A stretch of DNA of 64,000 nucleotides from Paenibacillus sp. FSL W8-0186 (lineage in GTDB: Bacteria; Bacillota; Bacilli; Paenibacillales; Paenibacillaceae), in the NCBI RefSeq assembly GCF_037969765.1, contig NZ_CP150207.1, positions 868,001 to 932,000 of the forward strand, given 5' to 3'. Below the pieces are notes generated by a model that was not told the DNA's origin, searched no databases, and saw only the letters and a program-made list of their open reading frames with translations. The translations under genes were made by a program, and so were the position numbers. Of the stretch, positions 53,270 to 62,856 are shown piece after piece (position 1 is the stretch's first letter; each line of letters starts with the position of its first letter).

Positions 53270-53617
53270 ATGACGACCTACAGCCAAATGCTAAAGGGCA
53301 TTCTAGAGGGCTGCATATTGGCCTTGATGGAGAGAAAAGAGGTTTATGGGTATGAGCTTACGACATTGCTGGAGCAATCGGGCTTGTCGTTTGTTAGTGA
53401 AGGGAGCATCTACCCGCTGCTGCTGCGGATGCAGAAGGAAGGGCTGATCTGCGGTGAGTTACGGCAGGACGGGGTGTCCGGCGGACCGCCCCGGAAATAT
53501 TACCGATTAACGGATGAAGGCGTGCAGTCGCTGCGGCAGTTTCGGAAATCCTGGGATGGGCTGCGGCAAAGCGTGGATCACGTACTGACGAAAGGAGCTG
53601 GCGGACATGAAGATTAA
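53270..53617 (+). CDS. PadR family transcriptional regulator
   Basis: Winged-helix repressor of 115 aa. The DNA-binding part has GYELTTLLEQSGLSFVSEGS and IYPLLLRMQKEGLI, and the RKYYRLTDEG wing is the PadR signature. PadR proteins of this short type usually control the membrane protein gene with which they overlap, here by 11 bases. Confidence 0.92.
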   Translation: MTTYSQMLKGILEGCILALMERKEVYGYELTTLLEQSGLSFVSEGSIYPLLLRMQKEGLICGELRQDGVSGGPPRKYYRLTDEGVQSLRQFRKSWDGLRQSVDHVLTKGAGGHED

Positions 53618-54275
53618 TCAGATGGCAGAGGAGAATAACCGGCTGAGAGCGCAAATGACACCAGAGAATGAGGCGTATTTTGATAATATGGTTGTTTATT
53701 TACGCTCAAGCCGAGTCGATCAGGCTGAGGCAGAAGAGCTGCTTCTAGAGACGGCTCAGCACATGCTCGAGGCCCAGCGGCATGGGAAGACTGCTGCGGA
53801 GGTATTTGGAGAGGATCCGGAGCAGTACTTCCGAGAGCTGCTGGAACATTTGCCTAAGAGAAGCCTGCGGGAGGCGATATCGGAGTATGCGATGATCCCA
53901 TGGATCGCCTTAACCTGGATGTTTGCGGTGCAGGCCTTGTTCGGCTTCATCGCCATGGGATTTGGGAACAAGACGGGTGCCTTCAACCGAATCAGCCTTT
54001 TTTCTGTGCTAATGCTGGTCTTTGCCTCGATTGCTGTAATTGAATTGGTGTTGAGGGTGCTGAAGCGCGATAGCGTCAAGCCGGTTGGTAAAGGGCGCGG
54101 CTTCAGTCTGAAGATTGCCGCGATTTATGGCGTCTATCTGGCGGCAGTCATATTAGCGGCAGTCTATTTGCACGATAAGCTGCCTGTTATTGAAGCAGCG
54201 CCATGGGTAAGCCTGGGGTTGTTCATCGTTGGCCTTCTCGGCCAGAAGTTTATTTTCATGCGAAATAATTCATGA
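53607..54275 (+). CDS. DUF1129 family membrane protein
   Basis: Protein of 222 aa with a soluble helical N-terminus (about 1-90: ENEAYFDNMVVYLRSS, EELLLETAQHMLEAQ) and four helices in the second half. The layout and partner fit the DUF1129/DUF1700-like proteins that pair with PadR regulators. Overlap with padR means co-translation. Confidence 0.78.
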   Translation: MKINQMAEENNRLRAQMTPENEAYFDNMVVYLRSSRVDQAEAEELLLETAQHMLEAQRHGKTAAEVFGEDPEQYFRELLEHLPKRSLREAISEYAMIPWIALTWMFAVQALFGFIAMGFGNKTGAFNRISLFSVLMLVFASIAVIELVLRVLKRDSVKPVGKGRGFSLKIAAIYGVYLAAVILAAVYLHDKLPVIEAAPWVSLGLFIVGLLGQKFIFMRNNS

Positions 54276-54298
54276 TAGCAACGATATTGTCGTTTTGC

Positions 54299-55456
54299 CT
54301 ACAGCAGGGAGATCGACGTGCTGCCGGCCAGCGAGGAGGCAGGTGTGAACCACTGCTCGATAATGTCGCTGACGATCGTTTTGGCAGCCTCGGGTCTGCG
54401 CACAAGATCGATCTCCCCGTAAACATGGGCTAACCGCTCCTCGTTTAAGAGAAGCCCATCGATTTGGCGGATCAGGGTGCCTGGATCGTTCGCAATATGG
54501 GCGATTCCTTTGCTCTCTAAATACAGGGCGTTATTCAGCTCCTGGCCTGGTACAGGGCGGTACACGAAGATGGGAAGACGGCTGACAAGCGCTTCTGAGA
54601 GCGTAATTCCGCCCGGCTTCGTTACGATACAATGGCTCAGCTGCATTAGCTGGGCTATTTCGCTAATATAGCCGAACAGGTGGAAGTGCGGGTGCTGTCC
54701 GAGCTCCTGATCCAGCTTGCGGTGGAGCTCTTTGTTCCTTCCGCAGACGGCGATGACCTGATAGTTGTCTTTAGCGAGCAGTGTCTCGCAAATATCGCGG
54801 ATGCCCTGCATGACGCCGAACGCCCCGGCCATGATCAGAATTGTTCGCCTCGAGGGATCGAGCCGGCAGAGCTGCTCTGTTGCCATATTGGGACTGCGAC
54901 CGAAATCAGGCTTTAGCGGAATCCCGCTGACCAGCACCCGTTCCGCCGGAATGCCGCGTCTTACGAGATCCTGCATCAACTCCTCCGTAGCTACGTAATA
55001 ACGATCCACGCCAGGGTGAACCCAGCGTCCGTGCAGGTCAAAATCGGTAACGATGTTGATCAGGGGGAGCTTCAGTCCCGTTTTTTTCAGCAATTTCGGC
55101 ATGGCCAACTGGGGAAAAGTATGAATGATAAGGTCGGGCTCAATGCTGGAGATGGCCTGCTCAAGCTTCCTCATTCCGAGGGAATTGAGTACGCTCAACA
55201 AAGATGTATCCGGCTGCAGGTCCTTTGTGGCATTGTAGACCCAGCCATAGAGTAATGGCATCGTTTTGAAGCTCTGCATATATACGAACTTGGTCATTTC
55301 GTTCAGCAGAGGATGCGCCTCTGCCATCAAGTCCAGCAGTTCGACGTCCGTAATCCCCGACCGATGAAAGCTTGCTTCAAGGGCTTTGGAAGCCTGATAA
55401 TGCCCCTCGCCATAGCTGGCATACATAATCAATACTTTGGGCGAGCCTGAGAGCAT
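54299..55456 (-). CDS. MGDG synthase-type glycosyltransferase (UgtP-like)
   Basis: GT28 family enzyme of 385 aa that probably transfers glucose or galactose to diacylglycerol, for glycolipids or the lipoteichoic acid anchor. The N-terminal MGDG-synthase domain shows YGEGHYQASKALE, and the donor-binding C-terminal half has GGITLSEAL and FVYRPVPGQELNN with the Glu that contacts UDP-sugar. The N-terminal acceptor region LLDLMAEAHPLLNEMTKF is typical. Monocistronic. Confidence 0.85.
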   Translation of the reverse strand: MLSGSPKVLIMYASYGEGHYQASKALEASFHRSGITDVELLDLMAEAHPLLNEMTKFVYMQSFKTMPLLYGWVYNATKDLQPDTSLLSVLNSLGMRKLEQAISSIEPDLIIHTFPQLAMPKLLKKTGLKLPLINIVTDFDLHGRWVHPGVDRYYVATEELMQDLVRRGIPAERVLVSGIPLKPDFGRSPNMATEQLCRLDPSRRTILIMAGAFGVMQGIRDICETLLAKDNYQVIAVCGRNKELHRKLDQELGQHPHFHLFGYISEIAQLMQLSHCIVTKPGGITLSEALVSRLPIFVYRPVPGQELNNALYLESKGIAHIANDPGTLIRQIDGLLLNEERLAHVYGEIDLVRRPEAAKTIVSDIIEQWFTPASSLAGSTSISLL

Positions 55457-55522
55457 AGCTAAATCCCTCCCGATGAACTTAAGAATTGGTTATTCAGAAA
55501 ATAAAGAATTCTAGTATTGCGG

Positions 55523-56548
55523 TTAGCTGTGCTTCAATGCAGGCATAATGAACTTTTCCAGCAGCGGCCTGGGGTTCTTCCAGCGGTTCAGATCGCTGGC
55601 CGCCGTAAATACGACAACGGCATCGAGCGAAGGGATCACATTGATTTGCTGTCCTCCATGCCCATGGGCATAGGCGAATGGAATCCCGTTTGCTTTGGTC
55701 GTCCACCAATGATAGCCATAACGGCCATAGCCGGGACTCTCTGGGGCTAAAGGAGTCATTGAGCGAGTCAGCCACTCGGCAGAGAGAAGCCGCTCGTGCT
55801 CCCATACGCCGCCCTGCAGGCAGAGCAGGCCGATCTTCGCCATGTCCCGTGCCGTTAAATGAAGTCCGATATGACCCATCGAATGGCCTTCGGGACTGGC
55901 GCTCCACGAAACATTTTCAATGCCGAGCGGACCGAACAAATATTTCCCGGCATACTCCGCCGCGCTCAGCCCTGTCCATTCCGTCAGCAATACGGAGAGA
56001 AGATGGCTATCTACACTACAGTATTGAAAGGTCCCGATTTTATGCTGCTCGATAGGGAGATGCATAATGTATTTTGTCCAATTTCGGCTCTGGTGCAAGC
56101 GATGGATGAGCGCTTCTCCCATTTTAACACCGGTTTTCCAATGAAATCCAGAGGTCATTGTGAGCAAATGACGCAAGGTTAGTTGTTCCCAGAGCGGATC
56201 CAGCGTCCGGTCAGCGTATTTCCGCAAATGTGCAGCGATGGGTTCATCGAGCTGCGGAAGGTCTCCCCGGTAGCTGGCAACGCCTAGCAGAAGGGAAAGG
56301 ATCGACTTGGTGGCCGACCTTAAATCATGAAGGTCGTTCGACTCAAATCCGTTATAATAACGCTCGGTGAGCACGGCATCCTGCCGGGCTACGATGAAGC
56401 TGTGCATTTTAGGGAACCGTTGGATGATTTCTTCGTCCGCGGCACGAAACAGGCTGGCAGCCTCCTTGCTTGGAGCAGGGGGAGTGCAGTGTAAGCCAGC
56501 GGTGTGAGCCTTGGCAGAAGGAGCGGTAATGCTGCTGATGGACTGCAT
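55523..56548 (-). CDS. Beta-lactamase-like serine hydrolase
   Basis: Class C-type serine hydrolase of 341 aa, probably an esterase or peptidase acting in the cytoplasm, as no signal peptide is seen. I start it at ATG 56548, with AAAGGAGA about 7 bases upstream. The nucleophile is in SATKSILSLLLG (S-x-x-K). The Tyr motif reads YCSVDS in place of YxN, and the third motif is HGHGGQ. Family members include penicillin-binding-protein-like hydrolases. Confidence 0.83.
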   Translation of the reverse strand: MQSISSITAPSAKAHTAGLHCTPPAPSKEAASLFRAADEEIIQRFPKMHSFIVARQDAVLTERYYNGFESNDLHDLRSATKSILSLLLGVASYRGDLPQLDEPIAAHLRKYADRTLDPLWEQLTLRHLLTMTSGFHWKTGVKMGEALIHRLHQSRNWTKYIMHLPIEQHKIGTFQYCSVDSHLLSVLLTEWTGLSAAEYAGKYLFGPLGIENVSWSASPEGHSMGHIGLHLTARDMAKIGLLCLQGGVWEHERLLSAEWLTRSMTPLAPESPGYGRYGYHWWTTKANGIPFAYAHGHGGQQINVIPSLDAVVVFTAASDLNRWKNPRPLLEKFIMPALKHS

Positions 56549-56929
56549 GTCATTTTCTCCTTTACTCAGTCTTATATATTTATTGTAACCAGAATTAAGG
56601 ATAAGCAATAATTTTGCCGATTGTATAAGTATGCTGGGTTCTGATATTTTTCAAAAAAGGTGTGCGTATGGAAGAAAGCTGTAAGGCCTGAGCTGAATAT
56701 GTTACAATATAAGAGATAGGAGGTTATTCCATCAAGTCTGCGGATTGTCCGGACTACTTGGACATGTGTGGTTGCCAGCTTGATTAAACAGGAATTTCTA
56801 TGGGTATGTAATAGTGTCAGGTGCCTGCCGAGAAGGCGTAATGCAGCCCAAGACTTCATGAATCAACATCACTTTTCGGCGTTCTCGAAATCGGAGCATT
56901 AATTACAAGCGTTCTGGGAGGGAATATGT
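56549..56929. other. Intergenic region before the small protein gene
   Basis: About 380 bases. TATGTTACAATATAAG (56697-56712) looks like a -10 region and GATAGGAGGTTATTCC (56714-56729) like a ribosome site. A 59-codon frame follows it, but it begins with ATT and encodes nothing I recognise. Confidence 0.4.
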
Positions 56930-57127
56930 ATGGCAACGAAAGGTCACAATGAAGTAAAGGAAAGTCTGCGGGAGATGACCCGGATATATAAGCCGAAAGA
57001 CCCGAAAAAATTCGTAAAGGAATACGTCCGGAAATATCGCATCATGGGCGGCTATGAAGAGGAATTAACGGACTTGGTTGAACATGAAATGGGCAAGCTC
57101 AATTCAGTCAACTCGTCTGTATCTTGA
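56930..57127 (+). CDS. Small conserved protein of unknown function
   Basis: Basic protein of 65 aa. ATG 56930 follows GGGAGGGA by 8 bases. Rich in Lys and Arg at the N-terminus (KESLREMTRIYKPKDPKKFV) with a likely helix-turn-helix-like C-terminal half. I cannot name the family. It precedes the methionine aminopeptidase gene by 170 bases. Confidence 0.65.
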   Translation: MATKGHNEVKESLREMTRIYKPKDPKKFVKEYVRKYRIMGGYEEELTDLVEHEMGKLNSVNSSVS

Positions 57128-57295
57128 CCCTTCCTGCCGAGTGTCAAGCACTTGCAGTCGTTCATTTAATTAGGAACAATGGATATCCGTCTTGCAGCGT
57201 CATGCCGCAGGGCGGTTTTTTTCTGCTTGTTCCTACATATATTATAACAACGCTTATTAACGGGGTGTTAAAGCTCTCGAGAGGGGACGGAAATA

Positions 57296-58048
57296 TTGAA
57301 AATCAACCTGAAGACGAAGGAAGAAATATTAAAAATCCGGGAAGCCGGCAAAATCCTTGCCGAGTGCCACGGCGAGCTTGCCAGCCGGATCCGCCCGGGA
57401 ATGACGACGCTGGAAATCGACGAATGGGTGGAGCAGTACTTGGCTGGCAGAAAAGCAACGCCGGAGCAAAAGGGATACCGGGGGTACCCGTTTGCAACCT
57501 GTGCTTCGGTGAATGATGTTGTCTGCCATGGCTTCCCGAACCATCGCCAGCTCCAGAACGGCGATATCGTCACCATTGACATCGTCGTGAACAAGAATGG
57601 CTGGCTCGCCGATTCAGCCTGGTCTTACCGCATCGGAGAGGTTAGCGTAGAAGCTGACCGGCTGCTGACCGCCACGCATAAAGCCTTGGAGAAAGGCATC
57701 GCGCAGGCTGTGGCGGGCAACCGCGTGGGAGACATCAGCGCGGCGGTTCAAGGGGTGGCGAGAGAAGCAGGCATCGGCATCGTAAAGCCGCTGATCGGGC
57801 ACGGCATTGGCCGGTCCATGCATGAGCCCCCGGATGTGCCGAACTTTGGGCGCGCCCATACCGGACCGCTCTTGCGGGAGGGGATGGTCATCACGGTAGA
57901 ACCGATCCTGACCTCCGGCGACACGGGCGCCGTCCTGTGGGACGATGACGGGTGGACGATCCGTACGGCCGACGGAAGCTTGGGCGGGCATTACGAACAT
58001 ACGATAGCGATAACAAAAGGAGCTCCCGTCATCCTTACTTCTTTGTGA
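57296..58048 (+). CDS. map: Type I methionine aminopeptidase
   Basis: Metalloenzyme of 250 aa that removes the initiator methionine. Metal ligands are seen in DIVVNKNGWLADSAWSYRIG (the two Asp), GHGIGRSMHEPPDVPN (the catalytic His) and VITVEPIL and HYEHTIAITKG (the Glu residues). It starts with TTG 57296, with GAGAGGGGACGG about 5 bases upstream. Several Paenibacillus-type genomes carry more than one map gene; this one is not in the ribosomal protein cluster. Confidence 0.92.
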   Translation: MKINLKTKEEILKIREAGKILAECHGELASRIRPGMTTLEIDEWVEQYLAGRKATPEQKGYRGYPFATCASVNDVVCHGFPNHRQLQNGDIVTIDIVVNKNGWLADSAWSYRIGEVSVEADRLLTATHKALEKGIAQAVAGNRVGDISAAVQGVAREAGIGIVKPLIGHGIGRSMHEPPDVPNFGRAHTGPLLREGMVITVEPILTSGDTGAVLWDDDGWTIRTADGSLGGHYEHTIAITKGAPVILTSL

Positions 58049-58813
58049 AGAGGACGTGCGATGGCGGGGCTTTTTTCTCAAGATATAACAAGGCATCCGT
58101 ATCCGATTCGGTACCTCATTACCCTTTACGCCAAGATAAACTAGCATCAAACAGCGGTCTGTCTTCCTTGAATTTACGTCGAGAACGATTGCCTTATATC
58201 ACTGGCTTCCCGAAGGCCAACAGGTCTCAGGCTAAACTGGAAGGAAGGCGGAATCCAAGGAGCGGACCGCACGCAGGGAGCAAAGGGATTTGTGATGGAG
58301 ATGTTGGCAGAGATGGATACAAGTGCGGGTATAGTCTCAAGTTCAGTTTCAAGTGCGGATACAAGTCTAGGCACAGATACAAGTAGAGTTACATGCACAA
58401 AGCACAGTTTCAGGTACAGATAGAAGTAGAGTCACAAAGCTCAATTATAAATACAGCATAAAGTGTGGTAAGGGTACAGATATGGGTAAAGGTATGGGTA
58501 AGTATATAGTTAACGGGGTGGGAGTGCGGGTAGGGGCGAAACTGTAATCTATCGCAGCCGTTAAAATTGTCCTCGTCGAGTCGCCATCAGTAGCAACTAG
58601 AATGGGATTGCAGATTAGAATACCTTCTGGATATCACAACAATCTAACCCAAACGGCAGAGATGTCGTTTTTTTTGATTTGTGGCTTTTACTTTTTGTCG
58701 CTGATCCTTATTCGATCATTTGCTAAGTGCTGCGGTGATAAGGTCGGGTGATAAGCACATTCGGACAAACCCATGATGTACTTCGAAAGAGACCTGCAAC
58801 GGGTAGCCTGAAT

Positions 58814-58997
58814 CTAACGAATCTCATTAGCGTTATTTGTACATATTAGCTATTAATTTAAATCTAACGAATCTAAGTCACCTTATTTGCGGTTTATTTT
58901 CCTATTGGAGTGGTTAAGCATGAAATAACGTTACATAGCTTCGTTACATTTTAACGGTGGCTCTTTTTAGGTAAATAGCGCTCGTGAGATTCGTTAG
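58814..58997. repeat. Four-unit palindromic repeat, family B, copy 2
   Basis: Direct units begin CTAACGAATCT at 58814 and 58864; inverted units end about 58947 and at 58997 (AGATTCGTTAG). Pitch 50 bp, total 184 bp against 183 bp in copy 1. The stem-forming letters differ from copy 1 in a matched way: GGTTGT with ACAACC there, GAATCT with AGATTC here. Confidence 0.75.
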
Positions 58998-59704
58998 AAT
59001 GCCACGTCCCGTATTTCGGACATAGCACCTCGTGTTTTGTGTTCCGTTCACGACCGGCCTGGTACCTCGTGTCCCGATTTCACACTCCGGCCTAGCGCTG
59101 CGTGTCCGGTGACCAACCGCACGTCCAATCTCGTTCCGGCCGACTATCGTTCGGGTCCCGTGTCTCGTTCAAGGCCTTACGTTCTCGTTCCGATCACACT
59201 ATCGTTGGTGTTTTGTTCTCGATTAACGACCTAAGCCCATGCCGCGTGTCCCATCCGGATCCCGATTTCGCTCTTGAGCCCCGAATTTGAACTCGAGCAT
59301 CCTGATCTCGATCTCGATCGATCACCGATCACCGATCCCGGATCCCTCGAGCCCTGATCTCAGTCCAGCTCTCCGCTTCACAGGCCGATCTCGGTCAAGT
59401 CCCCGTCTAGCCACAATCACGGGAGCACGGAGGTTCGGCGGAGCAGTTTGCCACTTGCTGCCAGCGGGGATTGCTCGATAGCCAGAGGCTTGGAGTTTTT
59501 TTGATCAATTGTGACAAGAAATTCGCTGAAATGTCGAAAATGGTTCAAAATGATTTGGCCGAGGGCAAAATGGGAAAGCGCCTCTCACAGTCTAGCGGCA
59601 AGAAACGAGGCGCAGGGGGAAACAGAAGGGTGGAAACGCTCGCAAACCTTGTTATGGCGGGCTTTTTCAGACATTTGAACAATTTGTGAACTCCCTTGAT
59701 CTCA

Positions 59705-59733
59705 TTGACAAAAGAGGGGTTCACTCTTATATT
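59705..59733 (+). promoter_or_regulatory. Sigma-A promoter of the cytochrome oxidase operon
   Basis: TTGACA (59705-59710), exactly 17 bases, TATATT (59728-59733). The start near 59740 leaves a leader of about 115 bases before ctaC. Confidence 0.75.
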
Positions 59734-59779
59734 TAATAAGTGATTGTTTTAATTGACAGGATTGCAGTTTCCGTGCTAG

Positions 59780-59818
59780 GGCAGGAAAGTTTTTCCCCGG
59801 GCAAGGGAAAAAGCCTGT
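59780..59818 (+). promoter_or_regulatory. Stable hairpin in the ctaC leader
   Basis: TTTTTCCC / GGGAAAAA with a 7-base loop, extended at the base by GCAGG / CCTGT. There is no U run after it, so it is not a standard terminator; it may protect the message or bind a regulator. Confidence 0.5.
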
Positions 59819-59854
59819 AATCATCGGAAGAATACGTAAAAGTGGGGTAGATCA

Positions 59855-60913
59855 ATGATGAAACGGTGGAAGGCTGGGAAAAGGCTTGTTCCTTTGTTTG
59901 TTGGGCTGACGTTCTTACTGTCCGCTTGCGGTCGCGAAGACTTGTCTGCACTCAGACCACAAGGCCCGGTAGCACAAGGACAATTCGATTTGATGAAGCT
60001 GGCGATTACGATCATGCTCTCCGTGCTCGTAATTGTATTCGGTATTGCGGCCTATGTACTGATTAAGTTCCGTCGCAAGCCTGGGGATAAGGAGATGCCG
60101 AAGCAAGTGGAAGGAAATCACCTGCTGGAGATCATCTGGACAGGGATTCCGCTGATTCTCGTTCTCGTCCTTGCTGTAGCGACGGTACAGAAAGTGTTCG
60201 CTTATGGGGAGAACTATTGGGAGGATAAGGATGCCGTTCGGGTAAAGGTAACCTCGCATTTGTTCTGGTGGGAGTTCAATTATCCGGATTACGACATTAC
60301 GACGGCTCAGGATTTGATTATTCCTACGAATAAGAAAATCGCTTTTCAATTGAAGACTGCAGACGTCATTCACTCCTTCTGGGTGCCTTCACTTGGAGGA
60401 AAGACGGATACGAATACCGAGGGGACGATTAACACAGCTTGGCTGGAGGCCGAGAAAGAAGGCGTTTACCTCGGGAAGTGTGCGGAGCTGTGCGGGCCGT
60501 CCCATGCCTTGATGGAATTTAAGGTGAAGGCGGTAAGCCAGGAATCGTTTGATAATTGGGTAGCCGCAATTAAGCAGCCGGTTGAGCCGATCCAGGATCC
60601 TGCACTTGCTGAAGTGTTCAAGACGCAATGTCTGAGCTGCCATGCGGTAGGGGATCAAGGCGGGCCGATGGGGCCGAACTTGACGGGTATCGGAAACCGC
60701 GAGACGGTCGCGGGCATCCTGATCAACGAAGAAGGCTCGAACAAACCGTTCCCGGGCAAGCCGGTTAAAGACAATTTGATCGAATGGTTGACCAACCCGC
60801 AAGAAGTCAAGCCGGGTAACCATATGCCTTCTCCTAAGGAAGACCTTGGGCTGACGGACGAAGAAATTGAAGGAATTGCGGAGTATTTGGCTAACGTCAA
60901 GCTGAATTACTAA
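59855..60913 (+). CDS. ctaC: Cytochrome c oxidase subunit II with fused cytochrome c (caa3 type)
   Basis: Lipoprotein subunit of 352 aa. A lipid-anchored N-terminus (lipobox LLSAC) is followed by two helices (about 45-70 and 90-115), the CuA domain, with ligands in CAELCGPSHALMEF, and a C-terminal cytochrome c domain with the haem-binding CLSCH and the Met ligand in HMPSP. This fusion defines caa3-type oxidases. First gene of the operon. Two ATGs (59855 and 59858) are possible starts. Confidence 0.96.
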   Translation: MMKRWKAGKRLVPLFVGLTFLLSACGREDLSALRPQGPVAQGQFDLMKLAITIMLSVLVIVFGIAAYVLIKFRRKPGDKEMPKQVEGNHLLEIIWTGIPLILVLVLAVATVQKVFAYGENYWEDKDAVRVKVTSHLFWWEFNYPDYDITTAQDLIIPTNKKIAFQLKTADVIHSFWVPSLGGKTDTNTEGTINTAWLEAEKEGVYLGKCAELCGPSHALMEFKVKAVSQESFDNWVAAIKQPVEPIQDPALAEVFKTQCLSCHAVGDQGGPMGPNLTGIGNRETVAGILINEEGSNKPFPGKPVKDNLIEWLTNPQEVKPGNHMPSPKEDLGLTDEEIEGIAEYLANVKLNY

Positions 60914-60966
60914 TTTCAGATTATCAGACGGCATTGATGCACAGGACTTTAAAGGGGGTACAAACC

Positions 60967-62856
60967 TTGGCTCACGCTCACAGTGTCAAGCGGCACAAGG
61001 GTTTGATGGATTGGTTGACAACGGTTGACCATAAGAAAATAGCCATTCTGTATTTGATTGCAGGGGGCTTCTTCTTTGGAATAGGCGGGATCGAAGCGCT
61101 ATTGATCCGCGTCCAGTTATGGAAGCCAATGAATACGTTTGTAACTGCTCAGCAGTTCAACGAATTGATCACGATGCACGGAACAACAATGATTTTCCTT
61201 GGGGTAATGCCGATTATTTTTGCGATCATGAATGCGGTAATCCCGCTGCAAATCGGGGCTCGCGACGTCGCGTTCCCATTCTTGAACTCGCTCGGTTTTT
61301 GGACATTCCTGTTCGGGGGATTGCTGCTTAACCTCAGCTGGTTTATGGGAGGCGCTCCGGACGGAGGATGGACGGCTTATGCCCCTCTATCCTCAACGAC
61401 ATACAGTACGACGCACGGCGTCGACTTCTATACCATTGGTCTGCAAATTGCCGGTCTCGGTACGCTCATCGGGGGGATTAACTTCCTCGCGACGATCATT
61501 ACCATGCGCGCTCCAGGCATGTCCTTCATGCGTATGCCGATGTTTACCTGGACGACATTCGTTACATCGGCAATGATTTTGTTTGCTTTCCCGGCGATTA
61601 CTGTCGGTTTAGTACTTCTCAGCTTCGACCGGATTTTGGGAGCTAACTTCTTTAACGTTGCAGGCGGGGGCAACCCTGTTCTCTGGCAGCATATATTCTG
61701 GATCTTCGGGCACCCTGAGGTTTATATCCTCATTCTGCCTGCGTTCGGGATTATTTCTGAAGTTGTGAGTACATTTTCACGCAAGCGCCTGTTCGGATAC
61801 AGCTCCATGGTATTCGCGACCATCCTGATTGCCTTCCTGGGCTTCATGGTATGGGCGCACCATATGTTCACGACAGGTATGGGGCCGGTTGCTAACGCGC
61901 TGTTCGCTATTGCGACGATGCTGATTGCGGTTCCTACAGGAATCAAAATCTTTAACTGGCTGTTTACGATGTGGGGCGGACAAATTACATTCAACACGGC
62001 GAACCTGTTCGCCATTGGATTTATTCCAACCTTTGTAATGGGTGGAGTAACCGGGGTTATGCTCGGATCTGCTCCTGCGGACTATCAGTTCCACGATACT
62101 TATTTTGTTGTAGCGCATTTCCACTACGTTATCGTAGGGGGACTTGTTCTAGGATTGTTCTCTGGCCTGCATTACTGGTGGCCGAAAATGTTTGGTCGGG
62201 TATTGAACGAAACGCTTGGAAAAATCGAATTCTGGACGTTTATTATCGGGTTCCACTTGACCTTCTTCCTGCAGCATTTCCTAGGCTTGGTCGGAATGCA
62301 GCGCCGCGTATTCACCTACTTGCCTAACCAGGGCTTTGATCTGATGAATATGCTGAGTACAGTTGGTGCGTTCCTGATGGGTGTAGGGGTTATCCTATTC
62401 CTGGTCAATGTCGTGATTACGGCAAGAAAGCCTGTCGGAGTTGAAAATGATCCTTGGGGAGACGGCCGTACCCTGGAATGGGCTATTCCGTCGCCGCCGC
62501 CGGAGTACAACTTCAAGCAGCTTCCGCTCGTTCGCGGTATTGATGCATATTGGAAAGAGAAGATGGCTGGAAATAAGGAGATGACTCCTGCTGAACCGGT
62601 GGGTTCGATTCATATGCCATCGCCGACGATTATTCCGTTTGTCATGTCTGTGGGTCTGTTCATTGCCGGCCTTGGCTTTATGTTTACGACGGATGATTTC
62701 GGCAATAGCTTCCTGAATTTCTTGTTCAACAACTACATCGTAGTTATTATCGGTTTAGGCATCACCTTCGGCTCGATGATCGTTCATTCCCTGTACGACG
62801 ATGCAGGATGGCATATTGAACCAGAAGAAATCGATGGGAAGGGGGCAGAAGCATGA
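60967..62856 (+). CDS. ctaD: Cytochrome c oxidase subunit I
   Basis: Catalytic haem-copper subunit, 629 aa, with 14 or so helices. I start it at TTG 60967, with AAAGGGGGT 8 bases upstream. Haem and copper ligands lie in TMHGTTMIF-type (ITMHGTTMIFLG), HIFWIFGHPEVYILILP and YFVVAHFHYVIVGG, and the cross-linked Tyr is in the HPEVY motif. It ends overlapping ctaE by 4 bases. Confidence 0.96.
   Translation: MAHAHSVKRHKGLMDWLTTVDHKKIAILYLIAGGFFFGIGGIEALLIRVQLWKPMNTFVTAQQFNELITMHGTTMIFLGVMPIIFAIMNAVIPLQIGARDVAFPFLNSLGFWTFLFGGLLLNLSWFMGGAPDGGWTAYAPLSSTTYSTTHGVDFYTIGLQIAGLGTLIGGINFLATIITMRAPGMSFMRMPMFTWTTFVTSAMILFAFPAITVGLVLLSFDRILGANFFNVAGGGNPVLWQHIFWIFGHPEVYILILPAFGIISEVVSTFSRKRLFGYSSMVFATILIAFLGFMVWAHHMFTTGMGPVANALFAIATMLIAVPTGIKIFNWLFTMWGGQITFNTANLFAIGFIPTFVMGGVTGVMLGSAPADYQFHDTYFVVAHFHYVIVGGLVLGLFSGLHYWWPKMFGRVLNETLGKIEFWTFIIGFHLTFFLQHFLGLVGMQRRVFTYLPNQGFDLMNMLSTVGAFLMGVGVILFLVNVVITARKPVGVENDPWGDGRTLEWAIPSPPPEYNFKQLPLVRGIDAYWKEKMAGNKEMTPAEPVGSIHMPSPTIIPFVMSVGLFIAGLGFMFTTDDFGNSFLNFLFNNYIVVIIGLGITFGSMIVHSLYDDAGWHIEPEEIDGKGAEA

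Larger units (their letters stand above)
58049..59854. other. Long non-coding stretch before the caa3 oxidase operon
   Basis: 1.8 kb with no credible gene. From about 58295 to 58500 it is made of short purine-rich words (GATACAAGT, GGTACAGATA, GGGTAAAGG). At 58814-58997 lies a family B element. From about 59020 to 59470 the strand turns C/T-rich with words such as TCTCGATC, ACCGATC and CGTGTCCCG. Beyond 59470 the oxidase promoter region begins. The origin of the word-like stretches is unclear. Confidence 0.7.

Noticed and set aside
56730..56900. 59-codon frame beginning with ATT after a good ribosome site
   Set aside because: ATT starts are typical of infC, but the translation does not resemble IF3 and has no recognisable family. 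Kept only as a note in the intergenic entry.
59471..59689. 72-codon frame before the oxidase promoter
   Set aside because: Weak start and no family; the region around it is repeat-like.
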